This document shows, piece by piece, positions 1-6,885 of a DNA stretch of 7,783 nt. This DNA comes from SZUA-254 sp964596065 (lineage in GTDB: Bacteria; Bacteroidota; Ignavibacteria; UBA10030; SZUA-254), in contig CAZQSM010000088.1 of NCBI GenBank assembly GCA_964596065.1, positions 1 through 7,783 of the forward strand, written 5' to 3'. The notes under the pieces are model-generated. The model worked only from the letters and a program-made list of their open reading frames with translations, searched no databases and was not told the DNA's origin. Both the position numbers and the translations under genes were made by a program. Position 1 is the first letter of the stretch. Each line of letters begins with the position of its first letter.

Positions 1-1442
1 GTGGCCATCGAGAGGAAGATGGTGATTCCCACGACGTCCTGGAACGCGGTCTCGAACGGGCCCGCGGTCATCGCGGGGTCGAAGCCGAGTTTTTTCGAAA
101 GCATCGGCGACGCGGTGCCGATGAAGCCCGAAATGTTGATCGATATCATCATCGAGACGCCGACCACGAGGCCGAACTCCCACTTCCCCTGCCAGTAGGC
201 CCCGATGACGCCCAGCACGATGCCGCAGGCGGCGCCGATGATCAGCGTCGTCTGGAGCTGGCGGATGACGGGCTGCCACCAACGGTCGAGCGAGATGTGT
301 CCCGTGGCCATCGCCCGAACCACGATGGCCGCCGACTGGAGACCGGTGTTCCCGGAGATGGCCGAGATGATCGGCATGAACGACGCGAGCAGGATGACCC
401 GGCTCAGCGTCTGGTCGTAGAAGTGGATGACGATGCCGGCGCCGAATTCCATCACGAGGGTGATCAGGACCCAGGGGAGCCGCATCATCGCGATCCTGGC
501 GGGCGAGCGCCTCTCCATTTCGTCGGCGTCCGACCCGACGAGGCGCGCCACGTCCTCGGAGTGCTCCTCCTCGATGACGTCGACGATGTCGTCGATCGAG
601 ATCTTGCCGACGAGCTTGCCGGCGGCGTTGACCACGGGGAGGGTGACCAGGTCGTACTTCCGGAACATCGCCGCCACTTCCTCCTGGTCCACGTCGGTGC
701 TGATGCTCTTCGGTTCGTTGTCCATGAGCTTGTAGACGCGCCGCCCCGGCGGGTGGAGGACGAGCGACTGCAGGGGGAGCGACCCGACGAGGGTCCCCTG
801 GTCGTCGAGGACATAGACGTTGTAAATGACCAGGTTCTTCTTCGCCAGGGTCCTCACCTCCCGGATCGCCTGCGCCACGGTGTCGTTCATCTTCACCGCC
901 ACGAACTCCCGCCCCATGATGCCGCCGGCGGTGTCCTCGCCGTACTTCATCAGCTCCTGGACGTCGCCCGATTCCTTGGCGGGGAGGGCCCTCAGGACCT
1001 TTTCCGCCACGCCGGGGGGCAGCTCCGCGATCAGGTCGGCGGCGTCGTCGGAGGCGAGCAGTCCGGCGTAGGCGGTGATCTTCTCGGAGGGGAGCTTTTC
1101 CAGGATGTGGGCGCGGGAGCCCGGGTTGAGCTCGCGAAGGACGGAGCTGCCCGAGTCGGTGTCGAGCAGTGAAAAGATGTATTCGCCGTCGTCGGGGTCG
1201 AGCCCGTTGAGGATGACCGCGATGTCCGACCCGTGGAGGTCGGTGAGGATGTTCAGCAGGAGCGACGCGGCGCGGTCGTGGACCAGCTCCCGGATGTCGC
1301 GCATCAGCTCCTCGTCGATCTCGATCGTCGCCGGCTGCGGCGCCGGGAGGACCTTCAGGATCGGGTCTTCGCTGACGACGTGCTGGTCGGGCTGCAGATG
1401 ATCGCCCGGGTGCTGTTCGCCCGGAAGCGGGTCGCCGCTCAT
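1..1442 (-). CDS. mgtE: Magnesium transporter MgtE (C-terminus cut by window edge)
   Basis: MgtE is an inner-membrane Mg2+ channel/transporter gated by cytoplasmic Mg2+ binding. My translation gives 480 codons plus a partial one, without a stop. Residues about 45-170 are the helical MgtE N domain. Two CBS domains follow (about 172-232 and 236-295), with the family signatures DQEEVA (252-257) and DDIVDVI (284-290). The membrane part begins at about 321 and includes SGNTGLQS (363-370) and PFETAFQDVVG (462-472). D469 sits where the pore Mg2+-binding aspartate of Thermus MgtE lies. Only about 10 C-terminal residues should be missing. The ATG at 1442-1440 overlaps the rsmA stop (ATGA), and GGAGG lies 7 nt upstream, which fixes the start. 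The first 40 or so residues are a Pro/Asp/His-rich extension not typical of the family core. Coupling to rsmA suggests it is the last or a late gene of the asmA-rsmA operon. Identity is very secure. Confidence 0.96.
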   Translation of the reverse strand, partial: MSGDPLPGEQHPGDHLQPDQHVVSEDPILKVLPAPQPATIEIDEELMRDIRELVHDRAASLLLNILTDLHGSDIAVILNGLDPDDGEYIFSLLDTDSGSSVLRELNPGSRAHILEKLPSEKITAYAGLLASDDAADLIAELPPGVAEKVLRALPAKESGDVQELMKYGEDTAGGIMGREFVAVKMNDTVAQAIREVRTLAKKNLVIYNVYVLDDQGTLVGSLPLQSLVLHPPGRRVYKLMDNEPKSISTDVDQEEVAAMFRKYDLVTLPVVNAAGKLVGKISIDDIVDVIEEEHSEDVARLVGSDADEMERRSPARIAMMRLPWVLITLVMEFGAGIVIHFYDQTLSRVILLASFMPIISAISGNTGLQSAAIVVRAMATGHISLDRWWQPVIRQLQTTLIIGAACGIVLGVIGAYWQGKWEFGLVVGVSMMISINISGFIGTASPMLSKKLGFDPAMTAGPFETAFQDVVGITIFLSMA

Positions 1443-2248
1443 TGCGTCGCCTCCCCGATGTGGCGCGTAAGCCGGATGAAGTCGTCGAGCGAAAGCCGTT
1501 CGGGCCGGAGTTCGAGCGAGACCGGGCAGTCGCGGAACATCCGTTCGGACGAGATCTCGCGGTCGTCGATGTACTGGAGGCTGTTCCGGAGCGTCTTCCT
1601 CCGCTTGCCGAAGGTGGCGCGCACGACCGAGCGGAAGAGTTCGAGGTCGAGGTCCCCGGGCAGGCCCTCGTGCATCCCGATCCGGAGGATGCTCGAGGTG
1701 ACTTTGGGTTTTGGATAAAAACAATTCGGCGAAACGTCGAACGCGATCTCCGGGTCGCCGTGGAGCGCCGTCATCACCGAGAGGATGCCGTACTCCTTCA
1801 CCCCCGGCTTCGAGACGATGCGCCGGGCGACCTCGCGCTGGACCATGAAGGTGCAGTCGGCCACCGCATCGTGCTCGGCGAATACTTTGAAAAGGATCGG
1901 GCTCGTCAGGTGGTAGGGGAGGTTCCCGACGATCCGGAGCTTCCGCCCGTGACGGGCGGCGAGGTCCGCGAGGGAAACGTCGAGCACGTCGGCCTGGATC
2001 ACTTCCGCTTCCGGCGGCCTGAACCGCTCACGGAGTTCGCCGATCAGCCTTTGGTCGATTTCGATGAGGACAAGCCGGCAGCCCGATCCGGCCAGGAGTC
2101 CGGTGATCGCCCCCCGGCCCGGTCCGATTTCGACGACGACCTCCCCCGCGGCGGGCGCGATTGCGCGGACGATCTTGCGGCCGATGTTCGGGTCGGTCAG
2201 GAAATTCTGGCCGAGCGATTGTTTGGGCCGTGGACTCTCGGGCGTCAC
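1439..2248 (-). CDS. rsmA: 16S rRNA dimethyladenosine transferase RsmA/KsgA
   Basis: The enzyme uses S-adenosylmethionine to dimethylate two adjacent adenosines in the 3'-terminal helix of 16S rRNA (A1518/A1519 in E. coli), a late step in 30S subunit maturation. The 269-residue product is of normal family length. It shows QSLGQNFL (10-17), the SAM-binding motif I EIGPGRGAIT (40-49), the acidic LIEID (61-65), QADVLD (85-90), the catalytic motif NLPY (109-112), and the C-terminal family segments FYPKPKVTSS (177-186) and FGKRRKTLRNSL (213-224). The start is GTG, 14 bp after the asmA stop. There is no clear Shine-Dalgarno sequence before it, and no other start codon fits before the conserved N-terminus. 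It overlaps mgtE by 4 bp at the other end, so it lies in the middle of the operon. Identity is certain; only the start is slightly open. Confidence 0.97.
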   Translation of the reverse strand: MTPESPRPKQSLGQNFLTDPNIGRKIVRAIAPAAGEVVVEIGPGRGAITGLLAGSGCRLVLIEIDQRLIGELRERFRPPEAEVIQADVLDVSLADLAARHGRKLRIVGNLPYHLTSPILFKVFAEHDAVADCTFMVQREVARRIVSKPGVKEYGILSVMTALHGDPEIAFDVSPNCFYPKPKVTSSILRIGMHEGLPGDLDLELFRSVVRATFGKRRKTLRNSLQYIDDREISSERMFRDCPVSLELRPERLSLDDFIRLTRHIGEATQ

Positions 2249-2262
2249 GCGCGTGGCTGAGC

Positions 2263-4490
2263 TCAGGGTTTTGGTTTCAGGAGTTTCTTCAATCCTTCGC
2301 CGGCCTTCTTGAGGGGGTCGGCGAGTTTCCTGGCCGCGTCGTCCTGGAGCTTCTGCTTCAGCAGTCCCTCCTGGGCTCTCGTGTCGAGCTTCAGGACGGG
2401 GGACTGCGTCTGGCCGCTCACCAGGAAATCGAGGTTCAGCCGGCCCTCCTTGTCCTTGAAGAACTGCAGGAGCTGGTCCCCGACCCCCGGAAGGCTGATC
2501 TTGTCGCTCACGCTCTGCGGCAGCCGCACGTGCATCGCGTAGTCCATCGTGCCGTCGAGTCCGTGCACGCCGTTGAGGGTGAGGTCCGCGTCCCTGCCGC
2601 CGATCTTCAGGTCCCTGACGTTCAGCCTGCCGTCGGCCAGCGAGAAGCTCTGCGTCCAGTTTTCGAAATCGACTTCCCTGAGCCGGTCAGCCGAGAGGAA
2701 GGTCGAGAGCTTCTGGAGCAGCGGCACGCCGGTGAGCCTGCCGTTGGCGATCAGGGCGTTCCCCTGGCCGGTGAGCGTCGATGGGGTGATGCCGAGGGTG
2801 TCATTGAGGTCCCCCTTCAGCGCCGTCGTCATCGATATTGTCCCGAAGAGGTACTGGCCGAACGTCGTGAACGGGCTCAGGAGGGAATTCGACTCGACCC
2901 CCCTGACGTCGAGCTTCAGGTCGAAGGGGTGTTTGTCGGGCCGGCTCAGGTCGAGGGTCCCGTCGGTGGCGATGGCGCCCCCGAACGCCTCGAGACGGAC
3001 GTCCTTCAAGCTGGCGACGCCGTCCGCCATCGACACGTTCCCCTTCGTGTTGGTGAACGTGAACTTTTCCGTCTTCAGCGTCTCGATGTCCACCGTGCCG
3101 GCCATGTCGATCCCCGGCAGGATGAGGCCGCCCCGTTTCCCGCCGGCCGCGGCGCGCCCCGCGCCGTTCGCGGCGGCCGAATCGGCGCCTGACGAGATGT
3201 CGGCGACGTCGAGCGTCTTCGATTTCAGGGTGAAGGTGAGGAACGGCTTCGCGGCCGCGGGGCCATCCGCGGGCATCACGAGGGCGAGGTAATGTTTCAG
3301 CGAGGCGTCGAGACGCAGGTCCGACCCGCCGATCCCGAGGGCGACATTGTTCATTTCGAGGAGCTGGTTGTTGAACGCGACGTCGCCGTTCAGGTTCCTG
3401 ACCGGATTCGCCATCGACGGCGAGGAGTAGGAAACATCCTTGAAACGCANNNNNNNNNNNNNNNNNNNNNNNNNNNNNNNNNNNNNNNNNNNNNNNNNNN
3501 NNNNNNNNNNNNNNNNNNNNNNNNNNNNNNNNNNNNNNNNNNNNNNNNNCCCGAGGGTCCGGTCACGTTCATCGAGAAGGAGACGTTGCCCGAGGCGGCG
3601 ACGTCCCCTGATGTTTCCATCATCGCCGCGGGCAGGAGGGAGAGCAGCCGTTCCACGGTGAGTTCGGGCGATTCCACGCCCAGGTCCATCATCAGGACCT
3701 CCTGCCGCAGATCGTGGACGGACCCGGTGAGCGTCAGGGGCACGTCCCTGAGCCGGACCGCGACGCTGTTGAACTCCAGGCGGTCGTCGGGGACGGAATA
3801 GGTCATCGTCTCGGTGGCGTCGAGCGGAATCCCCTCGATGTACCAGGAATCGCCCGTGCCGTAGCTGAATTTCCCGATCCGGCTCGTTCCCTCGATCAGG
3901 AGTCCGTTCCCGCCGGGCGCCGGCCCGACGCGGAGGGTCTGGTCGAGTCCGTCGATGGTCCAGCGCGAATCGAGCTTCCGGTTGTGCGATTCGATCCGGC
4001 CGTTCACGATCTCCATATTCGAAACGAGGAGCGCCGCCATCGGCGTGCCCGGGGATTCCCCGGCCGGGACGCCAGCCGGTTCGGTCGCGGCCCGCGTCCC
4101 TCCCCCGAGCGAGGAATTTTTCCTCCCGTCCTTCAGGACGTCGAGGTAGATGACCGGTTCGTCGAGGACGAGTTTGTCGATCTCGATCCGCCCGCCGAGG
4201 AGGGGGAAGAGCCGGACGTCGATGAAGAGGTTGCGGAGGGAGAGGAAGTACGGGTTCGGGAATTCGGGCCCGGCGGGATTCGAAAGCCGGAACTCGCTGA
4301 CGCTGACGCCGACGGACGGGATGATCGAGAGGGAGATGTCGCCCATCACGGCCGTGCGGTTTGTCGCGGATTCGATGCCGGGGACGATGAGGGCCTTGAG
4401 CCGGTCCCCGGTGAAGTAGAGCTTCGCGGCGAGGATCCCGAGGAGGAGCAGGGCCAGAGGAATGGCCAGAATGATCAGCAAGCGTTTCAT
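2263..4490 (-). CDS. AsmA-family envelope protein, interrupted by a 100-N assembly gap
   Basis: AsmA-like proteins are large inner-membrane-anchored periplasmic proteins linked to outer-membrane biogenesis; several relatives are thought to help move lipid across the envelope. The N-terminal piece (4490 to 3552, 313 residues) begins MKRLLIILAI with one membrane segment (about 4-24) after two basic residues. It continues with the AsmA N-terminal pattern: fibrous beta-rich sequence and phrases such as LFIDVRLFPLLGGRIEIDKLVLDEP split over residues 88-112. The C-terminal piece (3447 to 2263, 394 residues) contains an AsmA_2-like repeat region (about 118-345) and ends in a Lys-rich helix. It also has an Ala/Gly-rich low-complexity stretch at about 85-107. 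The two pieces lie in different frames across the N run, so the gap length is not real or a frameshift is present. The ATG at 4490 has GGAG 6 nt upstream. It heads the asmA-rsmA-mgtE operon. Family call is secure, substrate unknown. Confidence 0.9.
3450..3549. other. Assembly gap 1 (100 Ns) inside asmA
   Basis: Exactly 100 unknown bases interrupt the AsmA coding sequence. The left and right coding pieces each leave two unpaired bases at the gap edge. An intact gene therefore needs a gap length of 3n+2, and 100 does not fit. This is the usual placeholder for a scaffold join of unknown size. Confidence 0.98.
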
Positions 4491-4496
4491 CGATTT

Positions 4497-4500
4497 CTCC
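4497..4500 (-). promoter_or_regulatory. Shine-Dalgarno for asmA
   Basis: On the minus strand, GGAG lies 6 nt before the ATG at 4490. Good spacing supports this start, which also gives a proper N-terminal membrane anchor. Confidence 0.75.
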
Positions 4501-4513
4501 GTTCCTGTGAAAA

Positions 4514-4541
4514 AATATATCGAAAAGGGCCTTCATATCAA
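4514..4541 (-). promoter_or_regulatory. Sigma70-type promoter for the asmA-rsmA-mgtE operon
   Basis: Read on the minus strand, a -35 element TTGATA (4541-4536, 5 of 6 matches to TTGACA) and a -10 element TATATT (4519-4514, 5 of 6 matches to TATAAT) are separated by 16 nt. They lie in an AT-rich pocket within otherwise GC-rich DNA. Transcription would start near 4507, giving a leader of about 17 nt that contains the ribosome binding site of asmA. Assignment is by pattern only. Confidence 0.6.
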
Positions 4542-4545
4542 AGGA

Positions 4546-4574
4546 TTGGATAACGCGCCCCTAATCAGTATATT
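4546..4574 (+). promoter_or_regulatory. Candidate promoter for ybbR-pdxJ
   Basis: On the plus strand a -10-like TATATT (4569-4574, 5 of 6 matches) is preceded, after 17 nt, by TTGGAT (4546-4551), which matches only 3 of 6 positions of the -35 consensus. A start 6-7 nt after the -10 would fall at about 4580-4581, leaving only about 5 nt before the ybbR ATG. This would make the mRNA almost leaderless. The -35 elements of the two divergent promoters would be just 4 bp apart. Weak -35, so confidence is moderate to low. Confidence 0.4.
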
Positions 4575-4585
4575 CGAAACATCCC

Positions 4586-5524
4586 ATGTCATCGCAGGCC
4601 GTCACACAAAGAAAGTTTCCCGTGGCCGTCGGAGCCGTCGCCGCGGCCGCCGCCCTCTGGGCGTGGGTCAACCTGCAGGGCGATTTCTCGATCATGAAGA
4701 GCGTCCCGGTCGTCTTCGAGGACGCGAAGGAGGGCAAGGCCTTCCTCCACCCGATCCCGAGGGTGATGTCGGTCAGGGTGCGCGGTTCCGGCTGGGTGGT
4801 CGCGAGGCTCTTCCTCTCCCCCGACGTCAAGTACTTCATCAACCTCTCCTCGGTCGGCGAGGAGCCCGTCGTCATCACCGCCAACGAGGCCCTCAACCAC
4901 ATCACCCTCCCCGAAGACGTCACGGTGGTGGACGTGAAACCGGAGACACTGATGGTGGCGCTGGCCAATTACCACGAAAAGCGCGTCCCGGTGACGGCAA
5001 GGCTCGTCCTCGGGTTCCGGGAGGGATACGGACAGGTGGGGCCGGTGAAGGTCGAGCCGGAGAGCGTGACGATCGGGGGTACGCTGGACTATCTCAGCGG
5101 GGTTTCGGGCTGGAACACCGACTTCCGCCGTTACGCGGACGTCCGCGCGCCGATCGTCGAGGACGTCCCGCTCGAAGTGCTGCCGAACTACTCCGTCACC
5201 CTCTCCGCGAAAACCGTGCGGCTCTCCGTCAACGTCGAGCCGTTCGCCGAACGGGTCTTCGCCGGGATCCCGGTGTCGGCGTCGTCGGTCCCGGCCGGCA
5301 GGGAGGTCATCTTCATCCCGCCGCGCCTCGACGTCGTGGTGCGCGGGGGGATCGAACAGCTCGCCGCGATCGGCGAGGACCGGTTTTCAGCGGTCATCGA
5401 TTTCGCCGAGCTCGAAAAGGATTCGACGGGTTACGCCATCCCCTCCCTGCGGGTCCCCGACGGGCTACGGGTCATCGAACGCTCCCCCAGGCGGTTCCAG
5501 TTCATCATCAGGAAGCGGCTGTGA
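4586..5524 (+). CDS. YbbR/CdaR-domain membrane-anchored protein
   Basis: The 312-residue product has a short polar N-terminus, one membrane segment (about 11-30, Ala/Val-rich and ending LWAWVNL) and an extracytoplasmic beta-rich region with three YbbR-like repeats (about 39-120, 130-220 and 221-312). This architecture matches YbbR proteins. In Firmicutes the family member CdaR binds and modulates the diadenylate cyclase CdaA, which makes the second messenger c-di-AMP. Here no cyclase gene precedes it: the upstream neighbour is the divergent asmA. Whether it regulates a cyclase encoded elsewhere is unknown. The start ATG lacks a Shine-Dalgarno sequence and lies about 12 nt after a -10-like element. 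Later in-frame starts would lose the membrane anchor, so this ATG is preferred. The stop overlaps the pdxJ start (GTGA, 5521-5524), so the two form an operon. Family call is good; function in this organism is inference. Confidence 0.85.
   Translation: MSSQAVTQRKFPVAVGAVAAAAALWAWVNLQGDFSIMKSVPVVFEDAKEGKAFLHPIPRVMSVRVRGSGWVVARLFLSPDVKYFINLSSVGEEPVVITANEALNHITLPEDVTVVDVKPETLMVALANYHEKRVPVTARLVLGFREGYGQVGPVKVEPESVTIGGTLDYLSGVSGWNTDFRRYADVRAPIVEDVPLEVLPNYSVTLSAKTVRLSVNVEPFAERVFAGIPVSASSVPAGREVIFIPPRLDVVVRGGIEQLAAIGEDRFSAVIDFAELEKDSTGYAIPSLRVPDGLRVIERSPRRFQFIIRKRL
5510..5513 (+). promoter_or_regulatory. Shine-Dalgarno for pdxJ
   Basis: AGGA inside the last codons of ybbR lies 7 nt before the GTG at 5521. 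It decides that start, because the pdxJ reading frame stays open far upstream through ybbR. Confidence 0.65.
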
Positions 5525-6204
5525 GGCTCGCCGTCAACATCGACCACATCGCCACGGTGCGCAACGCCCGGGGCGGTGAAGAACCCGACCCGGTGGCCGC
5601 GGCGCTCGCCGCCGAGAAGGCGGGGGCTGCCGGCATCGTCTGCCACCTGCGGGAGGACCGCCGGCACATCGTCGACGAGGATGTGCGGCGCCTGCGCGGC
5701 AGCGTGAAGACCAAACTCGACCTCGAGATGGCCGCGACGCCTGAAATCATCCGGGTCGCCCGGCGGATCAGGCCGGAGCTGGCGACCCTCGTGCCCGAGC
5801 GCCGGCGCGAACTCACCACCGAGGGGGGCCTCGACGTCGCGCGCCGGGCCCGAACAATCGGCGCGGCGGTGGAGCGGCTGCACGAGCGCGGCATCGCGGT
5901 CAGCCTGTTCGTCGATCCTGTGAAAGCGCAGATCGACGCCTGCCGCGGGACGGGCGCGGAAATGATCGAGATCCACACGGGGGAATACGCGGATGAACGG
6001 GACGCCGCGCGCAGGAGGAAACTGCTCGCCGTCATCCGCCGCGCCGCGCGCTACGCCCGCACCCTGGGGCTGGGCGTCAACGCCGGCCACGGCCTTCACT
6101 ATGCGAACATCGTCCCGGTGGCGCGGATCGCGGAAATTGAGGAGGTGAGCATCGGCCACGCGGTGATCGCGCGCGCGCTGGTGGTGGGGATGGAAAAGGC
6201 GGTG
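5521..6204 (+). CDS. pdxJ: Pyridoxine 5'-phosphate synthase PdxJ (C-terminus lost in gap)
   Basis: PdxJ condenses 1-deoxyxylulose 5-phosphate with 3-amino-2-oxopropyl phosphate to give pyridoxine 5'-phosphate, the last ring-forming step of the DXP-dependent vitamin B6 pathway. It is a cytoplasmic TIM barrel. The visible 228 residues start VRLAVNIDHIATVRNARGG (first residue read as Met). They include HLREDRRHI (42-50), LEMA (68-71), LVPE (90-93), TTEGGLDV (99-106), IEIHTGEYA (149-157), VNAGHG (186-191) and IGHA (211-214). H42, E69 and H190 align with the catalytic His, Glu and His of the E. coli enzyme. The family is about 237-243 residues, so only 10-20 residues should lie in the gap. GTG start overlaps the ybbR stop by 4 bp and has its own ribosome binding site, pointing to translational coupling. 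Identity is very secure. Confidence 0.96.
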
Positions 6205-6304
6205 NNNNNNNNNNNNNNNNNNNNNNNNNNNNNNNNNNNNNNNNNNNNNNNNNNNNNNNNNNNNNNNNNNNNNNNNNNNNNNNNNNNNNNNNNNNNNNNN
6301 NNNN
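6205..6304. other. Assembly gap 2 (100 Ns) between convergent genes
   Basis: Exactly 100 unknown bases separate the cut 3' ends of pdxJ (plus strand) and the DUF151 gene (minus strand). The missing DNA must hold the last 10-20 codons of pdxJ and at least the stop of the DUF151 gene. A terminator would be expected here, and any further genes cannot be excluded because the true length is unknown. Confidence 0.98.
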
Positions 6305-6878
6305 ACTGGCTCTGTTCGATCCTCCGGATGTCGTCCCTGAGCTGGGCGGCCTTCTCGTAATCTTCGCGTTCGACCGCCTCCTTCAGCTGGCTGCGCAATC
6401 CTTCGAGCTTCGTGACCTTGGTGTCCTTTCCCGCCGGGGGGACCGCCGTCACCTGCCCCTCGGCACCCTCCTGCTCCTCGTTCTCCGGCAGGAACCCCGC
6501 CTCATCCATCACCTTGTCGGCGACGAAGATCGGGGCCCCGAACCGCACCGCCAGCGCGATCGCGTCGCTCGGGCGGGCGTCGATCTCCTGGCTGTCGAGG
6601 ATCAGGCGGGCGAAAAAAGTGCCGTCTTTCAGTTCGCTGATGTTGATTTCCGACAGGTCGCTCCCGAGCGATTCGAGGATGTTCTTCATCAGGTCGTGCG
6701 TGAGCGGCCGCGGGGGCTTGATCCCCTCCATCTCGAGGGCGATCGACTGCGCCTCGAACGCGCCGATGATGATCGGGAGGCGGCGGTTGCCGTTCACTTC
6801 CTTCAGGATGAGGGCGTAGGCACCCCCGCTCGCCGGACTCGTCGAGAGCCCCAGAATGTCGACCTGAATTTTTTCCAC
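6305..6878 (-). CDS. DUF151 'bifunctional nuclease' family protein with C-terminal UVR motif (3' end in gap)
   Basis: The visible 191 residues comprise a DUF151/BFN domain (about 1-130), an acidic and Gly/Pro-rich linker (about 131-153) and a UVR motif (about 157-190, with YEKAAQLRDDI at 174-184). BFN signatures include LPIIIGAFEAQSIALEMEG (34-52), RPLTHDL (57-63) and ARPSDAIALAVR (101-112). The plant founder of the family was reported to cut DNA and RNA; the role of bacterial members is poorly known. The UVR motif in UvrB binds UvrC, and similar motifs occur in ClpC/McsA-type proteins, so here it probably mediates protein contacts. The GTG start lies 7 nt after the etfA stop. GGAG directly abuts that stop and is only 3 nt from the GTG, which is close. 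The sequence after residue 191 begins with T, so a stop there is possible. Confidence 0.9.
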
Positions 6879-6885
6879 GAGCTCC

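Noticed and set aside
297..1172. Long plus-strand open frame opposite mgtE
   Set aside because: Low-complexity Asp/His/Arg/Val-rich translation; the minus strand holds MgtE with all family motifs.
1442..2260. Long plus-strand open frame opposite rsmA
   Set aside because: It is composed of repetitive Asp/Arg/Val/Pro-rich sequence typical of the antisense strand of GC-rich genes. The minus-strand frame encodes an unmistakable RsmA.
2257..2266. Perfect 10-bp palindrome CTGAGCTCAG at the asmA-rsmA junction
   Set aside because: It has no loop and no following T tract, so it cannot form a terminator hairpin. It is short enough to occur by chance, and an internal terminator would separate two genes that look co-transcribed.
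2161..4553. Several plus-strand open frames opposite asmA (2161-3192, 2549-3292, 3714-4553)
   Set aside because: They have biased antisense composition and no recognisable domain, and they conflict with a continuous AsmA match on the minus strand.
4462..6360. A 632-codon plus-strand open frame that could be read as a large fusion protein ending in PdxJ
   Set aside because: Only the part from 5521 resembles PdxJ. The upstream part is an out-of-frame, Arg/Gly/Pro-rich reading of ybbR, and the end reads through the N gap.
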